Source of the DNA: Neoroseomonas terrae
GTDB taxonomy: Bacteria > Pseudomonadota > Alphaproteobacteria > Acetobacterales > Acetobacteraceae
Reading direction: 5' to 3'
Assembly: GCF_018129025.1 (NCBI RefSeq)
Contig: NZ_JAAEDI010000040.1
Span: 1 to 48,654 of the forward strand
DNA: 48,654 nt
Position 1 is the first letter of the stretch. Each line of letters starts with the position of its first letter. This document shows positions 1 through 7,802 of the stretch, piece after piece. The notes beneath the pieces are model-generated. The model made no database searches. It was not told where the DNA came from and worked only from the letters and a program-made list of their open reading frames with translations. The position numbers and the translations under genes were made by a program.

Positions 1-443
1 GGCGCGGGCACGGCCTCGGCCACGCGCGGCGGTGCCGGGGGCTCCGCGGGACGCGGCGGGCTCGGCGGAGCCGGGGGTGTGGGCTGCGCCGGCTGAGCGG
101 TAGGTGGCGGCGGGGGCGGCGGTGGTGGTGGGGCGGGCGGCGGGGCGAGGGTGACCGCGGGTGCTTCCTCCGGCGCCTCGGCGCCGCGGGGTGCCTGTTC
201 CGCCCCGCCTTCGAACACCACGGCGAAAGACGGCGGCGGGAGTTCCTCCGGCGGGCGGCCGCGCGGATCGATCTCGAGCAGGATCGCGACCACCAGCGCG
301 AGATGCAGCAGGACCGAGACCATTCCGGACCAGCGCAGCGTCCGCCGCGCGCGCCGCCGGGGCGCGAGCGGGCCTGGCGGCTCGGTCACGGAAAGGGCGG
401 CCGGCACCGGGGGCGGCTGGCGGTCTCGCGGGGACAGGCGCAT
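1..443 (-). CDS. TonB-like energy transducer, N-terminal part (cut by window edge)
   Basis: The reverse strand reads open from an ATG at 443 to the left edge, giving 147 residues without a stop. A basic cytoplasmic stretch (about residues 29-37) is followed by one hydrophobic segment (about 38-56) with the pattern S43-x3-H47, the SxxxH signature of the TonB membrane anchor that contacts ExbB/ExbD. After it comes a short linker and then a long proline/alanine-rich region (from about residue 90) typical of the rigid periplasmic spacer of TonB. In known TonB proteins the C-terminal domain contacts the TonB box of outer-membrane receptors; that part lies outside the window. The gene diverges from the tRNA gene. 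The family call is fairly secure from the anchor plus spacer; whether it is canonical TonB or a paralogue cannot be told. Confidence 0.72.
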   Translation of the reverse strand, partial: MRLSPRDRQPPPVPAALSVTEPPGPLAPRRRARRTLRWSGMVSVLLHLALVVAILLEIDPRGRPPEELPPPSFAVVFEGGAEQAPRGAEAPEEAPAVTLAPPPAPPPPPPPPPPTAQPAQPTPPAPPSPPRPAEPPAPPRVAEAVPA

Positions 444-505
444 CGGGCGGTCGGGGAACCCCTGGCGATGTGACGGCAGCGGGCCGAATCGGGGATCCGG
501 ACGGG

Positions 506-533
506 TTGCCGCGTGGAAAGGCTCTGCTACACC
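506..533 (+). promoter_or_regulatory. Probable promoter of tRNA-Thr
   Basis: TTGCCG (506-511) and TACACC (528-533) are separated by 16 bases and lie about 10 bases before the tRNA 5' end, the layout expected of a housekeeping-sigma tRNA promoter. The -10 match is weak. Confidence 0.4.
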
Positions 534-543
534 AAGGCGGCGC

Positions 544-615
544 GCCGGGTTAGCACAGTGGTAGTGCAGCGGTTTTGTAAACCGAAGGTCGGGGGTTCGA
601 ATCCCTCACCCGGCA
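544..615 (+). tRNA. tRNA-Thr (anticodon TGT)
   Basis: The sequence folds as a complete cloverleaf. The acceptor stem is GCCGGGT (544-550) with ACCCGGC (608-614) and discriminator A615. The D stem is GCAC/GTGC. The anticodon loop is 574-580 with anticodon TGT at 576-578. The T loop TTCGAAT (596-602) sits on a five-pair stem that includes one G-U pair. No CCA is encoded, so the tail must be added enzymatically. It would read ACA and, by wobble, other Thr codons. Confidence 0.96.
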
Positions 616-734
616 TTGCCACTCAGGCCCTCCGTCGCGCGCTTGGGCCCGGCCCGAAGGCTCTTTCACGCGCTTCTAACGCGACGCTCACCCCACGCTC
701 CGCTAATTCTCGATGCCGTGATGGAGAGTTGGCG

Positions 735-902
735 ATGATTGGCGTCGCAGCCCGTTCCGGCGGGGATGATTTTGCTCAGTTGGCGGCCTCGGTGCAGGCA
801 ATGCGGGAACTGGTCTGTGCGGCAGGCGAAACCGCGCAGTCGGAAGCCGTGACCACGTTGCATAGCCTCGCCAGGATCCTGGAACGCGTCGCCCAGCAGT
901 AG
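735..902 (+). CDS. Small hypothetical protein, 55 aa
   Basis: The ATG at 735 is preceded by a GGAGAG ribosome-binding site at 723-728. The product has one cysteine and a composition that suggests amphipathic helices. I do not recognise a family. It ends 6 bases before the stop of the opposite-strand 41-aa ORF. The gene is supported only by the ribosome-binding site and its position in otherwise empty space, so it may not be real. Confidence 0.42.
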   Translation: MIGVAARSGGDDFAQLAASVQAMRELVCAAGETAQSEAVTTLHSLARILERVAQQ

Positions 903-908
903 CCCGCG

Positions 909-1034
909 TCAGCGTACGTACGGATCGTACGGCTGGATCGGCACAGGCGCTTGCTGGGTCGCCGACAGAATATCGAGCGACGTTAAGAGGACGATCGCGA
1001 GAGCGAGCGCGACCGAAATCAGCGCAAATTTCAT
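909..1034 (-). CDS. Very small membrane or secreted peptide, 41 aa
   Basis: An ATG at 1034 opens a 41-codon frame. It begins MKF and continues with a hydrophobic stretch (about residues 4-24), then a short polar tail rich in proline and tyrosine ending in a PYDPYVR-type sequence. It could be a single-pass membrane microprotein or a signal-peptide-like leader. No clear ribosome-binding site is visible. It lies downstream of the CreC-like kinase gene on the same strand, 97 bases away with a hairpin between, so cotranscription is uncertain. No family is recognised. Confidence 0.4.
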   Translation of the reverse strand: MKFALISVALALAIVLLTSLDILSATQQAPVPIQPYDPYVR

Positions 1035-1080
1035 GGGTCGCGCGTACACGGCCCCGTGATGTTGCGCCAATCACGGTTTC

Positions 1081-1100
1081 GAGATCAGAAGGATGATCTC
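1081..1100 (-). terminator. Hairpin after the histidine kinase gene, possible terminator
   Basis: Perfect 7-bp inverted repeat GAGATCA/TGATCTC with a 6-base loop, about 30 bases beyond the kinase stop codon. No U run follows on the minus strand, so termination is only inferred. Confidence 0.33.
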
Positions 1101-1131
1101 GGCCACCGGCGGGAAGCTGCGACCCCATTCA

Positions 1132-2748
1132 CTACACCGCCGGGTTCGCCGGGTCGCTTGCCGGGGCCGCAAGCACGAAGGCGCTGCCGCGCGACACCGG
1201 CGCCAGCACCAAGCTACCCCCCGCCGCCTCGGCCAAGCTCCGCGCGATGGCGAGACCGAGCCCGGTGCCGCCGCTTTCCCGAGTCGTTGTGAAGAAGCGG
1301 TCAAACACGCGTCCCGCATTACCGGCCGAGATGCCCCGGCCATCGTCGCAGACGGTGACCCGCACGGAGCCGCCCGAGCGTGCCCAGGCGATTCGGCACC
1401 GCGCGCCCGGCCCGGCGTGCTGCCGCGCATTCTCGAACAGGATGGACAGGATGCTGCGCAGCGCCTCCGGTGCCATGGCGATGGCGACGTCGTCCTCCCC
1501 GTCGAGCATGATCGCGAGGCCGGCGGCCATACACGGTGCCGCTGCCTCGCCCGCCACGGCCGCTACGACGGCCCTATCCGCGCCGTGGGCGTGGGGCACC
1601 TCAGCGCGCGCAAGGTCCAGCAGCCGTGTCACCAGGCGGTCCAGCCGCTCCACATCCGCCATTGCCTGGGAAAGGAATTGGGTGCGCTCGGCCTCCGTCA
1701 TCGTCGCCGCATGGTCCTGCAGCAGTTCCACGGCGCCGCGCAGGGCTGCGAGGGGCGTCTTGAACTCGTGGCTGACGGCCGTCGCGAACTGGCCGATGTA
1801 ATCAGCCCGCCGTTCCAGCGTCTGCGCCATGCTGCCGATGGCCACTGCCAGTTCGTCGGCCTCCCGCACGGCGCTGCGGCGGACGCGGCGGGCTTCCACG
1901 CGGGCCCCGGCGGCCACGGCCCGCGCCTGGTCGGCCACGGCGCGGATCGGGCGGCTGACGGTATAGGCGGTGAAGCCTGCCAACAGCGCCGCGATGCCCA
2001 GCAGCGCCAGCGTCAGTGCCGCGAGCTCCCGCCGCTTGTTGTGCAGCGCCTGCCGGATCGAGGACGGTGTGCGCGAGAGCAGCACGGCGCCGATCACGCG
2101 GTCGGCCTCGCGCACCGGCAGCGCGACGAAGACGCGGAAGGATGCGGCCCGGCTGATCGAAGCGGAATCCGCGACCGTCACGGCTTCCCGGCGCGCACGA
2201 ACGCGGGATGCGGGTTCCCCGGCCAGGGCGGCGGCAACCTCCTCGAGAGGCAGGAGGGACAGCCCGCCCTCGCCGGCGGTACTGGCGACGACGATGCCGC
2301 CCGCATCGGTCACGCGCATCGCGGCAAGGGTGATGCGCTGTGTCTCGGTAAGCACCGGCGTCAGCATCGCCCCCGCGGCACGTGCGACCCGGCCCGCGGA
2401 TTGAGCGGGCGCTACGGCGTCCGGCGGCGGCGGCAGAATGGGGTCGCTGGCCAGATCCAGGGTCGCGTAGCGTGGCGCCCACCCTTCCGCACGCGGTACG
2501 GTGGGTAGCGCGGCCAGAAGGGCGGGCGCCTCCCCCCCGGCCTCGGCCAGCCAGGCCTGGCGATAGGCGGCGGCGATCACGGCGGCTTGCGACACCAGCT
2601 CGGTTTCGGTCTGCCGCACCAGCGCGCTCTCATACAGCCGCAGCATCCACAGCCCGCCGAGCGGCAGGCCGAGCAGCGCCAGGTTCACCAGCAGCAGCAC
2701 GGTGCGGATGCGCGGCTTGCGCCGCGGCATCGGCGGGTCAGCCGTCAT
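1132..2748 (-). CDS. creC: Membrane sensor histidine kinase, CreC-like
   Basis: A 538-aa sensor kinase of a two-component system. Transmembrane segments lie at about residues 16-38 and 242-264 and bracket a periplasmic domain of about 200 residues. A HAMP linker follows (about 265-315). The H-box has the phospho-accepting His near residue 327 (VSHEFKTPL), the N-box Asn is near 440, the G1 box (DDGRGIS) near 468, and the G2 box (GTGLGLAIA) near 494. The ATG at 2748 overlaps the end of the regulator gene by 11 bases, so the two are translationally coupled. The CreC name rests on pairing with an OmpR-type regulator and adjacency to creD. In Enterobacteria CreBC responds to growth conditions and carbon metabolism; the signal here is unknown. 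Confidence 0.85.
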   Translation of the reverse strand: MTADPPMPRRKPRIRTVLLLVNLALLGLPLGGLWMLRLYESALVRQTETELVSQAAVIAAAYRQAWLAEAGGEAPALLAALPTVPRAEGWAPRYATLDLASDPILPPPPDAVAPAQSAGRVARAAGAMLTPVLTETQRITLAAMRVTDAGGIVVASTAGEGGLSLLPLEEVAAALAGEPASRVRARREAVTVADSASISRAASFRVFVALPVREADRVIGAVLLSRTPSSIRQALHNKRRELAALTLALLGIAALLAGFTAYTVSRPIRAVADQARAVAAGARVEARRVRRSAVREADELAVAIGSMAQTLERRADYIGQFATAVSHEFKTPLAALRGAVELLQDHAATMTEAERTQFLSQAMADVERLDRLVTRLLDLARAEVPHAHGADRAVVAAVAGEAAAPCMAAGLAIMLDGEDDVAIAMAPEALRSILSILFENARQHAGPGARCRIAWARSGGSVRVTVCDDGRGISAGNAGRVFDRFFTTTRESGGTGLGLAIARSLAEAAGGSLVLAPVSRGSAFVLAAPASDPANPAV

Positions 2749-3430
2749 CCCGGTACCTGTAGCCGAGGCCGTGCACCGTGCCGATCGGGCTCGCCCCCAC
2801 GGCCGCCAGCTTCGCGCGAAGGTGGCGTACATGGCTGTCGATGGTGCGGTCGGCGACGATGCGCGCATCGGCATGGGCGGCGGCCATCAGCGCGTCGCGA
2901 GTGAAGACGCGGCCGGGTCGCGCCGCCAGGGCCTGGAGCAGGCGGAACTCCGTCACCGTCAGCGGGATCGGGTGGCCGGACCAGCGGGCCTCGAAGCGGT
3001 CCGCGTCCAGGCTCAGCGCGCCGCGGCGCAGCGGCACCGGCGCGGCATCAGGCGAGCCCGCAACGCGTCCTTCCCGCCGACGCAACAGGGCGCGGACGCG
3101 GGCGACCAGCTCGCGCGGGCTGAAGGGCTTCGTCATGTAGTCGTCGCCGCCGAGTTCGAGGCCCAGCACCCGGTCGAATTCCTCGTCGCGGGAGGAGAGG
3201 AAGATGATCGGCACGTCGCTGTCGCGCCGCAGGCGCCGGCACAGTTCCGTGCCGTCCATCTCCGGCATCATCACGTCGAGGATCAGCAGGTCCGGCGCCT
3301 CGCCCGTCGCGAGGGCGAGCGCCGCGGCACCGTTCGCGGCCTCGATGGTGGCATGACCGTCCCGCGCCAGGGCGAAGCGAATGACGTTGCGGATATGCGG
3401 GTCGTCGTCGGCGATCAGGATCTTCGGCAC
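2738..3430 (-). CDS. creB: OmpR-family response regulator, CreB-like
   Basis: A 230-aa response regulator. The receiver domain (about 1-115) has the acidic pocket D8-D9, phospho-acceptor D52 in LILDVMMPE, S79/S80 and K101 in MTKPF. The C-terminal winged helix (about 130-228) ends in the GLGYRY motif of OmpR-type DNA-binding domains. The start is taken as a GTG at 3430 because it gives the normal length and has AGAGGG upstream; in-frame codons further upstream would add an unrelated N-terminus. It is cotranscribed with the kinase and divergent from creD. Its likely binding site is the direct repeat at 3443-3458, only 13 bases upstream of its own start, which would imply autoregulation. Confidence 0.88.
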   Translation of the reverse strand: MPKILIADDDPHIRNVIRFALARDGHATIEAANGAAALALATGEAPDLLILDVMMPEMDGTELCRRLRRDSDVPIIFLSSRDEEFDRVLGLELGGDDYMTKPFSPRELVARVRALLRRREGRVAGSPDAAPVPLRRGALSLDADRFEARWSGHPIPLTVTEFRLLQALAARPGRVFTRDALMAAAHADARIVADRTIDSHVRHLRAKLAAVGASPIGTVHGLGYRYRDDG

Positions 3431-3442
3431 GCGGGCGCCCTC

Positions 3443-3502
3443 TGCACGACATTTGCACCAAACATCCCGCGCTCCTGCAAGGGCGCGCCATGGGCACTGC
3501 AT
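3443..3502. promoter_or_regulatory. cre-tag-like direct repeat and phased TGCA cores
   Basis: TGCAC at 3443-3447 and TGCAC at 3454-3458 are separated by exactly six bases, the same 5-6-5 spacing as the E. coli cre tag TTCAC-N6-TTCAC bound by CreB. Further TGCA cores occur at 3476 and 3498, so all four start positions are spaced 11, 22 and 22 bases. The region lies between the divergent creB and creD genes. The sequence arrangement is directly visible; regulator binding is an inference. Confidence 0.55.
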
Positions 3503-3551
3503 CGGGGCGCGCGAGGCTGTCGGTACCACGCAACAGCAGGGATCCCTCCGC

Positions 3552-4889
3552 ATGTCCGATACGCCCGCCGCCCCCACCCAGCCGCCCGATCAACCCGGCA
3601 CCGCCAGTGACGTGAAACGCACGCTGGGGCCGGCCGGAATGAAGCTCGCCGCAATCGGCGCACTCGTGCTGGGGTTGCTGCTGCCGCAGTACTTCGTCGC
3701 AGGGCTGATTGGTGAGCGGGAATCCCGGCAGGCGGAGGTGCAGTCGGAGATCGCCCGCGCCTGGGGGCAATCGCAGACGGTGCTCGGCCCGCTGCTGGTG
3801 GTACCGATGCGGCCGAGCTTAGGCCCGGACGGCAAGCCGGTCGCGCCGTGGAGCATCGCGATCCCCGCATCCGAACTGTCGATGACCGCGACCATGGAGC
3901 CGGAACGCCGGCGGCGAGGCCTGTTCGAGGCCGTCGTCTATACGGCGCAGGTCGAGTTCTCCGGCCGCTTCGGCCAAGTGGCCGCCATTCTGCCTGCCGA
4001 CGCGGACCCGGACTGGGCAGGTGCTTTTCTGATGACGGGCGCGAGCGATCTGCGCCCGGCGACGGACGCGCCCACGCTGCGCTGGGGTGAGCGGCCGCTC
4101 ACGATCTTCAACGAAGGCGCCATGCGCTGTGGCCCAACGGAGGCGATGCGCTGGCCGCTTGGGCTGAACGGGCCGCCCGAACCGGGCGCCGCCTTCACCG
4201 GTAGCATGGAACTCCGCGGCACCGGCACGCTTGCCTTCGTGCCGGCGGCGCGGCGGCTTCAGTTCGTTGCCCACGGCCCGTGGGCGACGCCGAGCTATGT
4301 CGGCGCGAACCTGCCGCTGCGCGCTGAGACCGACGAAGCAGGCTTCCGCGCCGAGTGGGCTGGCGGCATGGCGGCACAGGCCATTCGCCTGAACCCCGGT
4401 CACTGCGCCGGCAACGTCCTGCCGAGCGCCATGGGCGTCGCGCTGCTGGAACCGGTGCCGACCTATCGCATGGTGAACCGCACGGCGAAGTACGCGGTCC
4501 TGTTCGTCCTGCTTGCCGTCATGACCTACTGGTTGTTCGAGATAACGGCGCGAATCCGCATCCATCTGGTGCAGTACGGGCTGCTCGGCCTGTCGATGGT
4601 ACTATTCCCGCTTCTGCTGCTGGCGATCGCCGAGACGCTCGGCTTCGGCGTGGCCTATGTGATCAGTGCGGCGATGGTGATGGGGCAGGCCGGGCTCTAC
4701 ACCGCGGCGGTGACGGGGCGCGTACTGCTCGCCACGATCTTCGCCGGTGTCCTCGGGGTGCTGTTCGGCTTCCTCTACGTCGTGCTGCGGATGGAAAGCA
4801 TGGCGCTGTTGGCCGGTGCGTTGGGACTGTTCGCGTTGCTGTCGGCCGTGATGGCGGCGACACGGCGAATGGGAACCAAGGAGGCGTGA
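3552..4889 (+). CDS. creD: Inner membrane protein CreD
   Basis: A 445-aa CreD-family protein, the usual family length. After a short proline-rich cytoplasmic start comes a transmembrane segment (about residues 30-52), a large soluble domain carrying the conserved GPLLVVP stretch, and a cluster of hydrophobic helices in the last 150 residues. The start at 3552 was chosen for homology-like length and because longer frames run back into the divergent promoter region. CreD is the classic target of CreBC and is linked to envelope integrity and beta-lactam or colicin tolerance in Enterobacteria; its molecular function is unsettled. The divergent arrangement with creBC and the repeat between them suggests regulon control. 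Confidence 0.9.
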   Translation: MSDTPAAPTQPPDQPGTASDVKRTLGPAGMKLAAIGALVLGLLLPQYFVAGLIGERESRQAEVQSEIARAWGQSQTVLGPLLVVPMRPSLGPDGKPVAPWSIAIPASELSMTATMEPERRRRGLFEAVVYTAQVEFSGRFGQVAAILPADADPDWAGAFLMTGASDLRPATDAPTLRWGERPLTIFNEGAMRCGPTEAMRWPLGLNGPPEPGAAFTGSMELRGTGTLAFVPAARRLQFVAHGPWATPSYVGANLPLRAETDEAGFRAEWAGGMAAQAIRLNPGHCAGNVLPSAMGVALLEPVPTYRMVNRTAKYAVLFVLLAVMTYWLFEITARIRIHLVQYGLLGLSMVLFPLLLLAIAETLGFGVAYVISAAMVMGQAGLYTAAVTGRVLLATIFAGVLGVLFGFLYVVLRMESMALLAGALGLFALLSAVMAATRRMGTKEA

Positions 4890-4901
4890 GGGTTGTCAGG
4901 G

Positions 4902-4918
4902 GAGGGGCGGTGCCCCTC
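4902..4918. terminator. Convergent-gene hairpin, possible bidirectional terminator
   Basis: GAGGGGC-GGT-GCCCCTC forms a 7-bp stem in the 33-base gap between the converging creD and acyl-CoA ligase genes. The stem core matches the GGAGGGGC/GCCCCTCC hairpins of the repeat elements at 8926 and 9059, so this may be a reduced copy used as a terminator. Confidence 0.5.
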
Positions 4919-4922
4919 TCCG

Positions 4923-6551
4923 TCAACGCGCCGGCTGATGGTCCTTGAACATCTCCCGCAGCCTCGTCTTCAGGATCTTCCCCGTCGCGGTGTGCGGGAT
5001 CTCGTCCAGCACCGCGAGGTCATCCGGCAGCCACCACTTCGCGACCTTGTCCGCCAGAAAGGCATTCATCTCCGACAAAGCCGGCGCGGCCGCGCCGTCC
5101 TTCATCACCAGGATCAGCAGCGGCCGCTCGTCCCACTTCGCATCCTTCATCGACACCACGGCGGCCTCGGCGACGCCGGGATAGCCGACGGCGGCGTTCT
5201 CGAGCGCGATGGAGGAAATCCATTCCCCGCCGGACTTGATCACGTCCTTCGAGCGATCGGTGACTTCCATGTAGCCGTGCTCGTCGATGGTCGCGACGTC
5301 GCCCGTGTCGAAGAAGCCTTCGCCGTCGAGGATCTCCTCCTCCTCGCGCCGGAAGTAGCGGCGGGAGATCGCCGGGCCGCGCACCTTCAGCCGGCCGAAG
5401 GTCGTGCCGTCCCAGGGCAGAGGCCGGCCGTCGTCGTCGGTGATCTTCATCTCGATCGTATAGGGGGGCGTGCCCTGCTTGGCCTGCAGCCGCAGCATTT
5501 CGTCGGTCGCGAGTGAGGCGACCTCCGGCTTCACGGAGCACAGCGTGCCGACCGGGGACATCTCGGTCATGCCCCAGGCGTGGATGACGCGGACGCCGTA
5601 CTTCTCCTGATACGCCCTGGTGATTGCCGCAGGGCAGGCGGAGCCACCGATCGCCACGCGGTTCATCGAATCAATGCGCCCGCCGGTGGCCTCGAGATGC
5701 TGCAGCAGCATCATCCACACCGTGGGCACGGCGGCCGAGAACGTGACCCGCTCCTGCGCGACCAACTCATGCACCGAGGCGCCGTCCAGCCTGGCACCTG
5801 GCATTACCATCGCCGCGCCGACCATCGGCGCGGCGAGAGCCAGCGACCAGCCATTGGCGTGGAACATCGGCACCACCGGCATGACGCGGTCTGCCGAGCC
5901 CAGCCCGAAGGCATCCACCTGATTGCACGCCAGCGCGTGGATCACGTTGGAGCGGTGCGAATAGACCACGCCCTTCGGATCCCCGGTTGTGCCGGAGGTG
6001 TAGCAGATGCCGGCCGCCGCATTCTCCGCGACCTTCACCCAGGCGTAGTCGCCATCGATTTCTGCGATCCAATCCTCATACGCGACCGCGTTGCGCAGCG
6101 TGGTCCGCGGCATATGGGCCGCATCGGTCAGGATGATGAAGCGTTCCACCTGCGGCAGCTTGTCGGCCAGCGATTCAGCGAGCGCAACGAAAGACAGGTC
6201 GAGCATCAGGATGCGGGATCCCGCGTGGCTCATGATCCATGCGATCTGGTCGGGGAACAGCCGCGGATTGACGGTGTGATAGACCGCGCCCGCGCCGGCG
6301 ATGCCGTACCACGCCTCCAGATGGCGCCAGGTGTTCCAGGCGAGGGTTGCGACGCGGTCCCCGTTGCGGATGCCGTCCTTCGCGAGGCGCTGGGCGACGC
6401 GCAGCGCGCGGCCGCGCAGCGTGGCGTAGTCGGTGCGGTGGAAGGGGCCTTCGACGGACCGGCTCACGACCTCGCGTTTCGGGTGCTGCGCCGCGGCATG
6501 GTCCAGCACCGTGTGCATCAGCAGCGGCCAGTCCTGCATCAGGCCAAGCAT
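4923..6551 (-). CDS. AMP-forming acyl-CoA ligase (medium/long-chain fatty acid or related acid)
   Basis: A 542-aa member of the ANL superfamily, which activates a carboxylic acid with ATP to the acyl-AMP and then the CoA thioester. The phosphate-binding motif YTSGTTGDPKG is at 184-194, a WGMTEMSP motif forms part of the adenylate pocket, DTGDVA follows near residue 400, and the C-terminal catalytic lysine is K525 in the ATGK motif. Size and sequence style resemble AlkK-type fatty acyl-CoA ligases and methylmercaptopropionate-CoA ligases (DmdB); substrate cannot be decided from sequence. The ATG at 6551 has a GGAAGGAT ribosome-binding site. It diverges from the rhodanese gene. Confidence 0.88.
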   Translation of the reverse strand: MLGLMQDWPLLMHTVLDHAAAQHPKREVVSRSVEGPFHRTDYATLRGRALRVAQRLAKDGIRNGDRVATLAWNTWRHLEAWYGIAGAGAVYHTVNPRLFPDQIAWIMSHAGSRILMLDLSFVALAESLADKLPQVERFIILTDAAHMPRTTLRNAVAYEDWIAEIDGDYAWVKVAENAAAGICYTSGTTGDPKGVVYSHRSNVIHALACNQVDAFGLGSADRVMPVVPMFHANGWSLALAAPMVGAAMVMPGARLDGASVHELVAQERVTFSAAVPTVWMMLLQHLEATGGRIDSMNRVAIGGSACPAAITRAYQEKYGVRVIHAWGMTEMSPVGTLCSVKPEVASLATDEMLRLQAKQGTPPYTIEMKITDDDGRPLPWDGTTFGRLKVRGPAISRRYFRREEEEILDGEGFFDTGDVATIDEHGYMEVTDRSKDVIKSGGEWISSIALENAAVGYPGVAEAAVVSMKDAKWDERPLLILVMKDGAAAPALSEMNAFLADKVAKWWLPDDLAVLDEIPHTATGKILKTRLREMFKDHQPAR

Positions 6552-6718
6552 GGCGTATCCTTCCCTGCGTGGCCGCCCTTCGTGGCAGGCCTTCGTCGAA
6601 GGCGCAGGCTACACCGATTCAGCACGGATGCAGGAAGGGCGAAGCACCCGGCAGTGCTTGCCCTCGCCGCGCCGCTGCATCATTTTTCGCCACGAACCTA
6701 GCTGCAAGGAGCCGCATC

Positions 6719-7135
6719 GTGACAGGCGTTCCTGATATCGGCCCCACGGAGACCTGGCAGTTCCTCAGCGAGGGGCCGGACACTGCCCTGGTGGATGTTC
6801 GCACCGACGCGGAGTGGAACTTCGTCGGCTTGGTGGATCTGACCGCGGTCGGCAAGCAGCCGGTGCTGATCCCGTGGCAGCTCTACCCGACCATGCAGGT
6901 GAACGATCATTTCACCGATCAGCTCCGCAAGGCTGGGCTCACGCCGCTGCACCGGATCTATTTCATCTGTCGCTCCGGCGCGCGGTCGCTCGTGGCCGCG
7001 CAGGCCGCGCAGGCGGCGGGCTTCCCGCACGCCTTCAACGTGGCGGATGGGTTCGAGGGGCCGGTGGACGAGCAGGGGCATCGCGGGACGGTCGCCGGGT
7101 GGAAGGCCGCGGGGCTGCCCTGGCAGCAGCGCTGA
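6719..7135 (+). CDS. Single-domain rhodanese-like sulfurtransferase
   Basis: A 138-aa protein made of one rhodanese domain. The conserved entry motif LVDVRTDAEW is at about 24-33, and the active-site loop C84-R-S-G-A-R matches the CxxGxR persulfide-forming loop. Proteins of this kind move sulfane sulfur or act in thiosulfate, cyanide or tRNA sulfur chemistry; the acceptor is unknown. The start is a GTG at 6719, chosen because AAGGAG lies 8 bases upstream; the long upstream open frame lies opposite the divergent ligase gene and is not protein-like. The DUF3237 gene follows 43 bases downstream and may be cotranscribed. Confidence 0.86.
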   Translation: MTGVPDIGPTETWQFLSEGPDTALVDVRTDAEWNFVGLVDLTAVGKQPVLIPWQLYPTMQVNDHFTDQLRKAGLTPLHRIYFICRSGARSLVAAQAAQAAGFPHAFNVADGFEGPVDEQGHRGTVAGWKAAGLPWQQR

Positions 7136-7178
7136 AGCGCGGGCATTCTTCTCGGCATTGACCAACGGGAAGAACGCC

Positions 7179-7646
7179 ATGACGACGCTGCCGCTGACCT
7201 CCGAATTCCTGTTCCGCCTGGCGCTGTCGGCCGGCGCGCCGCAGATGGCGGGCACGGCGCGCAACGGAGAGCTGCGCGTCATTCCCGTGACCGGCGGCAC
7301 TGCGACCGGCCCGCGCTTCAACGGGGAAGTGCTGCCCGCCACCGCCGCCGACTGGCTGCGCGTGGACCCCGACGGCACGGCGCACATGGATGTGAGGCTG
7401 ACGTTGAAGGCGGCGTCCGGCGCCATCGTGTTCGTGCACTACACGGGCCTGCGCCACGGGCCGGCGGATGTGCTGGCGCGAATGAACGGCGGACAGCCGA
7501 CCGATCCGTCCGAATACTACTTCCGCACCGCGATGCGGTTCGAGACGGGGGATGCGGAGCTCGCCTGGATGAACAAGGTGATCGCGGTCGGCGTCGGCCA
7601 GCGGCCACCGAGCGGGCCGACCTACGACGTCTACGCCATCACGTGA
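7179..7646 (+). CDS. DUF3237 (UPF0311) family protein
   Basis: A 155-aa protein with the features of the DUF3237/UPF0311 family: an N-terminal beta strand, a PGGGT-like turn replaced here by PVTGGTATGP, the WLRVDPDGTAHMDVR segment, and a late EYYFRTAMRFETGD stretch. No enzymatic residue set is established for the family; it is a small beta-barrel often placed near catabolic genes. The ATG at 7179 has a GGGAAGAA ribosome-binding site. It follows the rhodanese gene on the same strand. Confidence 0.82.
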   Translation: MTTLPLTSEFLFRLALSAGAPQMAGTARNGELRVIPVTGGTATGPRFNGEVLPATAADWLRVDPDGTAHMDVRLTLKAASGAIVFVHYTGLRHGPADVLARMNGGQPTDPSEYYFRTAMRFETGDAELAWMNKVIAVGVGQRPPSGPTYDVYAIT

Positions 7647-7746
7647 TTCGTCTGCCTCCGGCGCCGGCGGCGCGATCTGGTGGCTTGGCTTTCCAGCGCT
7701 GCGCTGTTGTCTGATGGTTTGAGCGGGGTCGTACTGCGCGCTGCCA

Positions 7747-7766
7747 GCCCGATGCAGGCATCGGGC
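7747..7766. terminator. Hairpin between convergent genes, probable bidirectional terminator
   Basis: GCCCGATGC at 7747-7755 and GCATCGGGC at 7758-7766 form a perfect 9-bp inverted repeat in the 156-base gap between the converging DUF3237 and TctC-type genes. No long T run follows, so factor-independent action is not certain. Confidence 0.45.
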
Positions 7767-7802
7767 CGAAATCCATCACCGCGGCTGCCTGGATGATTTG
7801 TC

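Noticed and set aside
1093..2508. 471-codon plus-strand frame opposite the histidine kinase
   Set aside because: Composition is rich in Arg, His and Gly as in antisense frames of GC-rich genes; the minus strand encodes a complete kinase.
2749..2874. 42-residue N-terminal extension of the histidine kinase
   Set aside because: It lies inside the response-regulator gene and lacks membrane-protein character; the coupled ATG at 2748 is the better start.
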